In this document: in pieces, positions 38,782 to 48,364 of the stretch
Numbering within the stretch: the stretch's first letter is position 1
How the letters are laid out: each line of letters starts with the position of its first letter
Source: Oxyruncus cristatus
Lineage: Eukaryota; Chordata; Aves; Passeriformes; Cotingidae
Direction: 5' to 3'
NCBI GenBank assembly: GCA_013399855.1
Contig: VXAY01000104.1
Coordinates: 618,487 to 682,486 of the forward strand
DNA length: 64,000 nt
The notes under the pieces: generated by a model
The model's input: the letters and a program-made list of their open reading frames with translations, nothing else
Told to the model about the DNA's origin: nothing
The model's database searches: none
Position numbers and translations under genes: made by a program

Positions 38782-38905
38782 ATGTCAGATGGCAAAGGCA
38801 GCCTGGACAAACAGCTGAACGGCCTTGGGGAGCAGGGGAAGGAGAGGAGCCGCCTGTCCCTGGTCATCTCCCAGGCTCTTAACCGCAGTATTTTCACCTC
38901 TGCAG
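38782..38905 (+). CDS. SLC4A4: SLC4A4 A-type first coding segment (NBCe1-A N-terminus)
   Basis: This encodes 41 residues plus the first base of codon 42, beginning [10 protein letters not shown] and ending NRSIFTSA, then Val and the common SPAAE. Human NBCe1-A has a unique N-terminus of nearly the same length (41 residues counting the valine) ending in SIFTSAV, so identity and start are well supported. In mammals this segment replaces the autoinhibitory B-type N-terminus and supports high basal transport. The first 30 residues are poorly conserved relative to my recollection of human; the last part (N-x-SIFTSAV) is conserved. It is contiguous with the common exon, with no intron. Its last 30 nt also contain the branch-point-like CTTAAC, pyrimidine tract and CTGCAG acceptor used when B-type exon 3 splices to 38906. 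Confidence 0.92.
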
Positions 38906-39041
38906 TCTCCCCCGCTGCCGAACGCATCCGCTTCATCCTCGGAGAGGAAGATGACAGCCCAGCGCCCCCGCAGCTCTTCACCGAGCTGGATGAACTCCTG
39001 GCCATCGACGGACAGGAGATGGAATGGAAGGAGACTGCAAG
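38906..39041 (+). CDS. SLC4A4: SLC4A4 exon 4, first exon common to all isoforms
   Basis: This 136-bp segment encodes [17 protein letters not shown], then [18 protein letters not shown] and QEMEWKETA. It is the start of the band-3-type cytoplasmic domain (A-type residues 42-87, the last codon split). The acceptor is TTTTCACCTCTGCAG|TCTCC when joined to exon 3. Read through from upstream, it continues the A-type frame. The donor is GCAAG|GTGGGT, and the next exon completes R-W-I-K. Apart from an Ile where human has Val in LLAVDG, the sequence matches NBCe1 as I recall it. The related SLC4A5, SLC4A7 and SLC4A8 differ more here, so SLC4A4 is the best call. Confidence 0.97.
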
Positions 39042-40114
39042 GTGGGTTGGTTTTCCTTTACCTTGAAGGGTGAGGGCAGCCAGCAGGACTCCCGTGGCAA
39101 ATTTCCTTTTTAGCATTCCATCAGGTGGTACCTGTGCTGCAGGACCATGTGGGGTAGCGACAGAAAGGAGCCTGTATGGTTCAAATTACCTTTCTTTGAT
39201 AAATGAGAATTTGAGGGTTTGTTTAAATATTCCTTTAAAACAAAAACTCGGGAAAAAACGGAGTGCCAGTTTGATTGGAGTAGATTGCCTATGGAGAGAC
39301 AACCATGGGCTTTCCACAGGGAGACATGTCTTCTGGCCAGAGTTGCCAGAAATGAGTGCCTGAGTCAAAACTGCCTCAGCTCTATTGCCTTGGAGTAGCT
39401 TTTGAGCCTGGTCCCACTGCACACCACAAGCAGGGAAATTTTGGCTGTCACACTCCTTCCTAATGATGGGATTAATTTTAAATAGGGAAAGAAACTTAAG
39501 GGTTTTGCTTGTGAAGAAGTTAGTCAAGGTGTGTCTTAAATGCTTGATGGGCTTGCCTGCTTTGAGTGCCTTGGTTGGGTTCTTTGATGTTGTTGTTTTG
39601 GTCAAAAAGCCATACAAAAAAAAAAAAAGGGGAGTGTTTTGGATCTGGTTGTCACAACTTAGATGGAGTTTGTTTCTAAACACCACTGAAAGAGGCATTG
39701 GGTTGGATTTGTGACCTATTCCCACTCACCTTCAGTGAGCTTGGGGCTTTTCCTTTTCCTTTATGGTGGCTGGGCTAAGCTCCTTCCCCATCTCCAACTG
39801 TTAAGGGCACTGTCTGTGTTCACAGTTAGCCCGTGTTTGGTTTGTTAATCTTCTTTACCTGCAGTTTAATGAGCCACTCCACCACATATCCCTTTACCCC
39901 CTTATCTTCCTTCATCTTTACTTCTCCATCACTTGGGGAACCTATTTAACAACTTTTCACCTTTTACTCTTTAACTTCTGACTTGTTGCTGATCCTTTTC
40001 TCCCTTTGTTGCTTTTCTTCCCTCTTGTCATCAGTTCAGTACTTTCTGGGTTTGGGTGTTTTCACAGTTCTTTGGTAGAAGGGCTGCATGGAGCTGTGTG
40101 TGGGATTCTCTCTC

Positions 40115-40277
40115 AGGCTCTTCTCCCTAGTAACAAGTCATAGGATGAAAGGAAATGGCCTCAAGTTGTGCCTGGGGAGGTTTAGCGTGGGTATTGGGAG
40201 AAGTTTCTTCGCCCAAAGGGTTATCTGCCCGGGACAGTGGTGGAATCCCCATCCCTGGAGGGATTTAACAGGCACAA
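40115..40277 (+). mobile_element. CR1 LINE internal fragment (sense), older subfamily
   Basis: TAGGATGAAAGGAAATGGCC, TCAAGTTGTGCCTGGGGAGG, GAAGTTTCTTCGCCC and ATCCCTGGAGGGATTTAACA match the CR1 region upstream of the terminal tail. The 3' tip is absent. Confidence 0.8.
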
Positions 40278-40895
40278 ACCACCCTCTTGTGCCCTGGAAA
40301 CTGCACTGACAGCCCCAGCAAGGCTCCCCTGGCACTAGGCACTTCAGAACTATGTACCTGTCAGCAGCAGTGGCTCTAAAGGGCAGAGGTTTGCAAGAAA
40401 AATCTGTCCCCAGTGCACTTGGTGAGCTCCAGAATGATACCCTGTGCCTGGAAGCCATCGGCAGGGTCCGTGTGCTCTGGAGACAGCGCGTATCCCTGCC
40501 AACCTGGAGGCAGAAGGCATCTCTCATTTTGTATTTTTAGAGCTGCAGAAAGGGTTGTGTGAACGGTGTGTTAATACTGTCACGTGTAAAAGGGTGAAGG
40601 ATATAAATGTGCTGCCTGGCAGAGCTTACATAATTCAAAAAGGCCATAATAGAACTTGCAAAGAACTCTGTCCACCACCCCGCAGTCCTGTCATTTCCTT
40701 TTCTCTGCAATCTCATCACCTTCCTGCCAATCTTCCTGCCTTGTAGAACGACAATCCACACCCAGCAGTGGCATCTTGCTCCCCAGAAGGTCCCACTGAG
40801 CCTCAGAACAGGCTGGGGCCTCCAGCTACTGCAGGTCTTTTCCTTTTCGTGCTTTGCTTTGTATCCTGTGACTACCTCTGGAATGCAGGCATTCC

Positions 40896-40985
40896 CAAGC
40901 TAGCGCAACCTAGTTAGTGGAAGGTGTCCCTGCCCAGATGAGCTTTGAGGTCCCTTCCGAGCCGAACCATTCTGTAATTCCCTGA
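40896..40985 (+). mobile_element. CR1 LINE 3' tip (sense)
   Basis: TAGTGGAAGGTGTCCCTGCC jumps to CAGATGAGCTTTGAGGTCCC with CCGAACCATTCTGTAATTCC. It is a CR1 terminus with a short internal deletion. Confidence 0.8.
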
Positions 40986-42070
40986 ATAGAGCAGGCATTA
41001 GTTCACCCAGGTTTGCAGGCTAATATTTGTTTTATTGTGTTGGTATTGTGGATTTCAGTGAGAAAAGTAAACAGAAAGCAAATATTGATAGTTGTGAGTA
41101 ATCGCTTTCCCTGGAAGGACAAACACTCGGTAATTTGCAACCTTTCTGCTGTTACAGGGTAAGTGTGTCTCAGTCCCACATACCACAGAGCCCCGGAAAT
41201 GCACAGATTTGCATCCCCTCAGGTCCCAAAGGTGTCCTAGGAAACACCTGTTTTTTGTGAACTGGAAGAACTTTATTAATTGGACATGAAAATCAATCTT
41301 TTAACTTGAGTTAAAAAGCAGCTTTAAAAAACCCAAAGTCTCAAAAAGAGATTATTGCAATTGTAAAGCATAATTGATTAATCCCCAAGTAATACATTTT
41401 TCAGGATTAAATACAATTTACTTGCTGTTAATAATATTCTTTTGAACCCATTTATGAGCTTCTTTACCTTTACTTTTTTGTGTGGGTTTTGTCTTAGTAA
41501 TACCCTCATATTAGTCACTGGAATTTTCATTTTCCACATATATTAAAATGTGTCTGAAGAGGGGATTAAAAAACACTTCTGCTTGTGCCATCAGGGGGTA
41601 TTGAAACACCTTCTCCTGCGCCCCCACTTTACATCAAAGCCATTTCTGGGTGCTGTGGTAAAGGAAAAAGGTCTGGAGCAGGTCCCAGCTGCCCATCCCT
41701 GTGGACTCCAGGCTGGCCACAGCAGAGCCAAGGGCAGGGTCAAGGCTGGAGGGGGAGGTGGGAGTGGGCTGCAGCCCGGGGAGTTGGACTTGGTTTTAGG
41801 GGTGTAAAGCGTGTTTTGCTCAGACCAGGATTTAACCTTTGCTCTCACCTTCCACCAGAGATAAGCTTTCTGGGTTTTTCAGACCTGCTTGGTTAAATCA
41901 TTAAACAATGGCTGGAGGAAAAGAACGAGCCCCTCAATTTGTGTCTTGTCCTTTGGTGGCTCACTTGATCTCTAAGAACACCTTCAGATGTGGTTGGGAT
42001 GTGCTTCTCTGCATGGCACAGCAGTGTTCCGTGCTGCCGAGTTGTGGCAGTGGCTGATTTCAGAAGCCTT

Positions 42071-42129
42071 TATGTTGGAAAAGCCCTCTTAAGACAATCG
42101 AGTCCAGCCATTAACCAGCACTGCCAAGA
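42071..42129 (-). mobile_element. CR1 LINE 3' tip (antisense)
   Basis: TATGTTGGAAAAGCCCTCTT, CAATCGAGTCCAGCCATTAA and CCAGCACTGCCAAG resemble the reverse complement of an older CR1 subfamily. It lies about 100 bp before exon 5. Confidence 0.65.
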
Positions 42130-42227
42130 TGCTCAAGGATGAGCCACCTTATTTCCAGAAATGCTGACTTATTTCCCTGCAAGGAGCCAGCTGCTTTAAC
42201 CCAGTCCTGTTGCTCTGCCCTCTGTAG

Positions 42228-42388
42228 GTGGATCAAGTTTGAGGAGAAGGTAGAACAAGGTGGGGAGCGATGGAGCAAACCGCACGTGGCCACCTTGTCC
42301 CTGCACAGCTTGTTCGAGCTGAGAACGTGTATAGAGAAGGGCTCCATAATGCTGGACATGGAGGCCTCTTCCCTCCCTCAGGTGGTGG
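42228..42388 (+). CDS. SLC4A4: SLC4A4 exon 5, cytoplasmic domain
   Basis: This 161-bp exon encodes [18 protein letters not shown], then [16 protein letters not shown], and ends EASSLPQVV (A-type residues 87-141). It is core sequence of the band-3-type cytoplasmic domain, which folds against the membrane domain and influences transport in NBCe1. The acceptor is CCCTCTGTAG|GTGG and the donor GTGGTGG|GTAAGT. The phase is consistent with both neighbours: it starts after two codon bases and ends after one. Differences from human as I recall it are few, for example LDMEASS for LDREASS and PQVVEM for PQLVEM. Confidence 0.97.
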
Positions 42389-44639
42389 GTAAGTACACCT
42401 GCCTTGGCTCTTTCCCTCAGCTCTTCCCCACCAGTTTTTTTAACCCTGTGTAAAAGCGCCGCTTTTTCAATAAAAGAGGAAAAGAAAGGATCCTCCAAGG
42501 AATAAGAGGGAAAACTAGAAAGCCCTAGGCTGTATTTAGGATGGGGCACTGTCCCCCAGAAAGGGAGAGGGAAGAGCAGCCCCAGCACCAGCTGGAGCTC
42601 CACCCCACGGAATTGGAGGGAAGGTTTTTTGCAGCCCCAATAGCTGTGGCCTGGGATGACGCACGGTGACATTGCTGAGAGCCACGTCATGTTCCCCGTG
42701 GCATGTGAAAACTCATAGAAGATAAACTTTCAAAGTGAGCCATCCAGTGGAGGGACATTTAACCAAAATGCTGAGTTTGAAAGCAATTATGTAAGGAGGT
42801 GTAGAAGAGCTACATGAAATACCTGCCCCCCCCCAAAACTCAATGCTTTGAATTATTGTCTCAGGAATTGAGGTCAAAATTATCCTGGCATGGAATTATC
42901 AAATACAAGGAGTTGCACTGGTTTGTAAGACTCAGAATTACAAAAGCTGCCTCTGGTGTTAAATGCAGAGTTTTGAGCTTAGTTTGGTAAGTGCTTGTGG
43001 TGGCATTTATCTTCCTTTGCTTTCGTGTCTGTGTATCCAAATGCACAGCTTTGCAAAGTTTAACAAAATAAACACCCCAAAGCCTCTGAACTTTTAGGCT
43101 TAAGCTGAACCTGCTACAGAAGCAGCAGCTGATGTCTGTGGTCTGGAACCTTAAACCCTCAAACATTAGATTTCCTTTTGAAGTCCCTTCGAGATGTCAC
43201 CTTCAATCTCCTACTTCAATTTCCAAATTAAATCTAATTCCCGGGAGATTAAATTACACCTCAGTGACTGCTGTTGCTGTGACACTGTCCTGAGCAGGGT
43301 ATTTTTGCTGGTCCAGACCCTTAATCAGACAGGTAGGGATGTCCAGGACTGGATTTCCAGGATGATTTAATCACGATCACTTGGCTGGTGTCTGGTAGTG
43401 ACACGCAGGAAAGGAGAACTCCAAAGGAAAGCTCTCTTTTTTGTTTCTGTTATGTCAAGAAGAGGGAAGGGAAGATTCCAGACAGAGAAGGACAAACTTA
43501 ATGAAGATTCTGAAGAAAATATTCCAAAAATCACTAACCAAAGCCATGAACAAGAAAAGCTCGTAGAAGAATGACACTTTACAAAAATCAGCCTTTTCCT
43601 GAACATTTTGTGTAAAAGTACCTACGTGCATGTACCCGCCCTGTCCTAATTTGGGAGGAACAACTAGTCTCTTCCCTAGGCATTTGGAGAGGCACTAATT
43701 CTTGGGCAGCACGCAGGGGATGACTTTCTGACTCACTGAGTTAGCAAATGTGATGTGTGTCCTGCCTCCCCCTTCCCATAACTTTTATTATTAGCACAAA
43801 TAAAAGTTACCAGCAGACAAATAAGAGCTGCCACTTGCCCTCGGGGGACAGCGCGTGAATTCAAGTCATCAAGGAACGACTTTGTGTGAGATTTAATGCA
43901 CAGTGGAGATCCTTCATACATCTGGTGACCTTTTTGCCTTTTTCCTCTGGGATAGGGCAGCAGAAAGGGAATTGGTGGGAAGTGAGCAGGCTTTGAGGGG
44001 GCTGTGAGCCTTTTCTCCTGGTAATTCTGTAAAAGGCAAATCCATGTAGCTTATCCTGTGGCCATTAGAGCAAGTTCTGCCGATTGTAGTTGCCGTCACT
44101 TCAGTCCTGCAAGTGAATGATTTAATTAGTTGCTCATCTCCAGCATTTTTTCCTATCCTGAGATTAGGTTTTACTGGGGGCCTGTGGGGTGAACTTAGGC
44201 CTTGTTGAATCTGATAGAACTTTTTCCATGTGATTTTTGGGAGCACAGTGGCACTTGCCACAGAGTTGTAGCTTCTTCACGAAAATCTAGGCTCAGAGCG
44301 GATTCCCTTCCCGAATTAAGAACCAGCTTACCCTGGGTACAGGTGATTTGAAATAGGATTTGTGGCATGTAGGAAATAGCAGAAGGGAGTCTCAGTGCAA
44401 TATGTGTGTGGTGGTGGCTCACGCTGCATGGAAATGCTTATGTTACATTTCAAAAGAACTGTCTCAAAAAGACTTGCAGAAAAATAAAACCTGGTTTTGA
44501 GATGGGAAGCAAAGCCCTCAAAAAGGTGAGGTGAAAACTATCCATCCCCCTCTCCCTGCTCTCCCTGGAAGCAGCTGAGTTTTGAGCTCTGTGGTTGATT
44601 TTTCCCTCCTCTCTCCCACCCTTCCTGTGCCTGCCACAG
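42389..44639 (+). other. SLC4A4: SLC4A4 intron 5
   Basis: A 2.25-kb intron. I recognise no repeat family or RNA gene. AT-rich patches occur around 43180-43270. It ends in a long pyrimidine tract (TTTTTCCCTCCTCTCTCCCA) and CCACAG. Confidence 0.8.
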
Positions 44640-44819
44640 AGATGATCGTTGACAATCAGATCGAGACGGGGCTGCTGAAACCCGAACTGAAGGACAAGGT
44701 CACCTACACGCTGCTCAGGAAGCACCGGCACCAGACCAAGAAATCCAACCTGCGCTCGCTGGCTGACATTGGAAAGACCGTCTCCAGTGCAAGTAGGATG
44801 TTTTCCAACCCCGATAATG
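44640..44819 (+). CDS. SLC4A4: SLC4A4 exon 6, with an alternative 5' splice site
   Basis: This 180-bp exon encodes [18 protein letters not shown], then [33 protein letters not shown] and RMFSNPDN (A-type residues 141-201). It continues the cytoplasmic domain and enters the flexible loop that carries spliced inserts in related Na+-coupled SLC4 proteins. The distal donor is AATG|GTAATG at 44819. A second in-phase donor, GCAA|GTAGGA, lies 27 nt upstream at 44792. Using it removes exactly RMFSNPDNG and joins S-S-P-A. Mammalian NBCe1-D/-E variants lack the equivalent nine residues. Both donors are of moderate strength, consistent with a regulated choice. Confidence 0.97.
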
Positions 44820-45433
44820 GTAATGCAGAGGCTAAGTGGCTATAGCTCTGCTGTCACAGCAACCCACCCAACCCAGCCCAGAACTAACTGCGTGGCCCTG
44901 ACAATGCTTCTCTAACCCCAAGTAGCGTAGCGAGACCCGTGCTGATGGCACATCAGCAGTGGGCTCTGGAGGCTGCTTTGACCCTGGCACGGCGCTCTAA
45001 CCACATCTTCACTGGACTGAGAGAGACAGGAGGGCAGGAGGCAGCAGCTGGGGAAGGCAGAGGGATGCCCTTCCAGCTGCATGTAGGAGAGGATATAGAA
45101 GCAACGACAGGAAAGAGGGATTTACAAAAAACTGGTGGGGACTGGACCTAAGAGGCCGATCACCTGAAAAGTTTGGGCAGAGACAAAGTTTCCATGCACG
45201 TTCCATGTCTGTAACAGACGGTGTCGGTGGCACTCTGAATCAAAAATGAGCTGACAGTAACATCTAGCTTGCATTTTATTGCTGTACAATCATTGTCCAG
45301 TGGGGTAAAGCTGATTTCCATCTTGCTTTATTCATCCTAAAATGGTTTTGTGGTGTGTGTTGTGACTACCTCTCCTTTTATCTCTGAAAAGGGTGTAATA
45401 AGTTGTGCCATGTTGGTAGTGGTGTCCCTAAAC

Positions 45434-45454
45434 GTGTGTGTGTGTGTGTGTGTG
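45434..45454. repeat. (GT)n microsatellite
   Basis: About eleven GT units after CCTAAAC. It is a simple repeat inside intron 6 and is likely polymorphic. Confidence 0.9.
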
Positions 45455-46681
45455 GATGCAGACAGCTACAGAGGCCTGGACACTGAGTGTACTTGCCCCT
45501 GCATGGAGATTTGGGGTCTTCTTACTCATGGTAATAAAAAAAGAGGACTTTTAAGCCTCTCAGCTGTCTCCTGTGGCAATCTGGAAATTGGACTAAAAGT
45601 TGCCATTTAAAATACCCAGGAATAAAGGCAAGAGAAGAAATTCTTTCCTTCTTGCTCCACTGAAGGCCTCTGAGCTTGCTGCGTTCTGCTGCTACAACTC
45701 ACCCTAACACTTCTCCCTAACCGATTATCACACTTCATTAATATTTCCTACTTTGCATCATCCTTTCCTTTTGCAACTGGAGTGTATGTGCCTGTGGAGA
45801 ATATTTATTGCTCTTGCTGATGCCTCTTGTCATGTATGAGTGCCTTGATAACGCAGTGATTGAGCGAGTAACCTGAACATGCAATAACGTGAACTGAGGG
45901 AGTGTTCTAGGTGAATATCCCTGCAGGAGGGATGGGGTGCTGGGAAGCACTGCAAGGAAATTCTGGCTCTGGGGAAAGGCTCAGGGTGGCCAGATGAGTC
46001 CTCACGTTTTCACTTAGCCCTTGCTCATTTTTCATGGCTATGGGCATCCTTTACTTGGACTTTAGGTGATTTCAGTTTCAGTCATTTCTTGTTCTTGTTT
46101 GAAGGAGCTTTGCAGGTCCTGGCTCAAGTTTGACTAATCTCCAGGAATTCTACCCTGGCCCTGGCTTTCAGCCGCTCCTTTCATGTTGTTCTGCCTCTGT
46201 TCCCCCACCTGGGATGTTATATATAAACACATTATATTCCATGACAGCTGAAGGGCTTTGAGACTTTAGGAGGGCGAGACTGACATACAGAGGGAAATAC
46301 CTCATGAATAGTTGTTACGGTTATTTATTATTTACACTTTAATGAAAAAGTAACTCCAGAATGTGTTCGATCAAGTTCTACCTCAGATTCAATGAGTGCC
46401 TCTCATGTCCTTTAGACAGATAAAAATTTAATGAGGCCAACAGGAGTGCAGCTGTCTCTCAACATGGCTAATCACCATAATGCACATGCTCCAGCCCCAA
46501 GTGCTCCTAAATTTCCCTCAAGCTCCTTTCCAGGTAGGTGTTTGCTTTCACTTCAGTGTCAGTGAAATTGCCATCCAATATTGATGCTGTCCCTGGGTCT
46601 GTGAGACCATCTGAGCATCCTTCTCCCCAGGTACAACAGCTTTATGGGCTGGTGTAGCTGCTGCCCTGCTCAGCTGGCTCA

Positions 46682-46754
46682 GCAGGGACACCTTCCACCA
46701 GATCAGGCTGCTCCAAGCCTGTCCAACCTGGTCTTGGACACTTCCAGGGATGGG
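46682..46754 (-). mobile_element. CR1 LINE fragment (antisense)
   Basis: CAGGGACACCTTCCACCAGA, GGCTGCTCCAAGCCTGTCCA and GGTCTTGGACACTTCCAGGG are the reverse complement of the central CR1 tail. Confidence 0.8.
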
Positions 46755-47513
46755 ATCTATGTGTTAGATCTGAAATCTGGAAATATCCCCTGCACCATGG
46801 CTCTTGAAGATCCTGAGGTACCTGTACCTCACTTAGTTCAGAGCACTTAAATAACTTATTTACACATATTGATTGTTCATGTTGATGGAACTCCTGCAGG
46901 GATTTTTGACAGGTGTGTGTCTGGTTTTGTTGAGTGGCTTTGTACCAGTTCTTTGTGTCCCTTCCTGGCAGAGCCCTTGTCCTGGAGCCCTGGAGCAGTA
47001 CGTAACACCTGGGCTGGAGCTCTCCAGCTGGCACACCTTGGGCTTTGCCATGGTACCACATGGGCTGTGTGGTCACTGTCCCTTCTGCAGGTGCCTGAGG
47101 TCTGCCTGATCAATATTTACCAGCCTTCCGTGATGACATTTGCTATCCATTTTTGACATTTTTCTTTCAGAGCTTCGTGCCTGACAGCATTTTGTATAAT
47201 TTAACACCTGTGGGAGCCTTTGGCAAGTGAGAAAACGATCTACTCCCACTAAACCCAAGCTGGCAGAAGCTGTAGAAAACTGTGATGTGTTTAAGTGTGC
47301 GTGTTTAACCACCATAAATAATGGCACGGTCCCATCGCCACGTGGGTGCTGCCTGTGCTGCCCAAACTCCTCCTGAGCCCTGTTGGTTCACACTGTGCTG
47401 ACAGTGGGGTTTGGAAACAGTTGACTTGAAGAAACTGTCTGCAGTGCTGGCTGATGCACAGAGAGGAGGGTACCTGGCTACAGTGAAAACTTCTCTGAAG
47501 TCTTTATTCTGAG

Positions 47514-47599
47514 TGTTCCACTAGCCCAGGTTGCTCCAAGCCCCGTCCAACCTGACCTTGGACACTTCCAGGGGTGGGGCAGCCACAGCCACTCTGGGT
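47514..47599 (-). mobile_element. CR1 LINE fragment (antisense)
   Basis: GTTCCACTAGCCCAGGTTGC, TCCAAGCCCCGTCCAACCTG, TTGGACACTTCCAGGGGTGG and GGCAGCCACAGCC match the reverse complement of the CR1 tail. Confidence 0.82.
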
Positions 47600-48268
47600 T
47601 CAGCTTCAGTCAGTTCAGTGATGTTTTTTTTCACATGAACTGTGCCCTCAGTCCCTTTAGAGAGTTAACAATGGCACCAGCTGAATAATATCAGCACAGA
47701 GGAGAGGAGCTGAAGTCAGAAGTGAGATGTTTTCCATTTTGGAACGCTTGGAAAACCCCTACCAGTGTATGTATTGGCATGTGACTGGAAGCATTGTAGA
47801 CTAAGGTGGGTGTCTCCAGGCCCAGATTGGTGTGCCTGGGTATGTATGCATGGGGTCAGGGTGCTTGAAGTTGGCTCCTACAGGGATGTGACCTGATTTT
47901 TGTTGTCAGAAACCTGTTGTTACTGATGGTGCTGCATCCCGGGACTGCTCAGTACCACCAGCACTGCTGCGCTGCTCACTCACTTCCTTGAGATCTGCTT
48001 CTGAGATGCCTCAATTTTAGACACCAGGGATGGAAAGCTGGCTCCAGCCCTGCCAAGATGGAGCTGCGGAGGAGATGTTGAGATCTAAATGAGTGGGTTT
48101 TGGTCACCACACTGTGCACGTCAAACTCTCTCCTTGCCTGGCTTCCCTTCTGCTGCTGCTCCAGCCATTCTTCCTTGCATAATTTCATTTTCTTTTCTTT
48201 TAACTTTTCCCCTTTGCTCTCTTCCTGCTCTTTGCTGCTGCTCCTGTCTCCTGCTTGCCGGGCACAAG

Positions 48269-48364
48269 CACGCAGCCCGCTCGAGAGCTCCGTGCCCTGC
48301 CTGGCCACGCGCACCTTGGATGATGAACTGGGAGTGCAGCGCAGCCCCAGCGTGGGATGGCTCA
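48269..48364 (+). CDS. SLC4A4: candidate SLC4A4 cassette exon (unverified)
   Basis: A 96-bp segment with an upstream pyrimidine-rich stretch (CTCCTGTCTCCTGCTTGC), the acceptor GGGCACAAG|CA and a consensus donor CTCA|GTAAGT, the same donor as exon 3. Both ends are phase 1, exactly what exon 6 and exon 7 need, so inclusion adds 32 residues without changing the frame. The peptide contains RSPLESSVPC, TRTLDDELG and QRSPSVGW: Ser/Pro-rich with acidic residues, like regulatory inserts. Third codon positions are strongly GC-rich and CpGs are frequent, as in exons 8 and 11 but not in the surrounding intron. I do not recognise this peptide in NBCe1 from memory. It could be a lineage-specific or unannotated alternative exon, or a chance open stretch. 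Confidence 0.45.

Larger units (their letters stand above)
39042..42227 (+). other. SLC4A4: SLC4A4 intron 4
   Basis: It holds two sense CR1 fragments (40115 and 40896), an antisense CR1 tip (42071) and an AT-rich stretch at 41265-41470 that could be a conserved non-coding element. Open frames on either strand show no recognisable protein. Confidence 0.85.

Noticed and set aside
39186..39725. 179-codon open frame on the - strand in intron 4
   Set aside because: Translation is low-complexity and Lys/Phe/Thr-rich with no known motif. Several frames of 170-180 codons occur on both strands, as expected by chance.
48276..48364. Alternative acceptor CACGCAG inside the candidate cassette exon
   Set aside because: It would give a segment out of phase with exons 6 and 7. 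The acceptor at 48268 keeps the frame.
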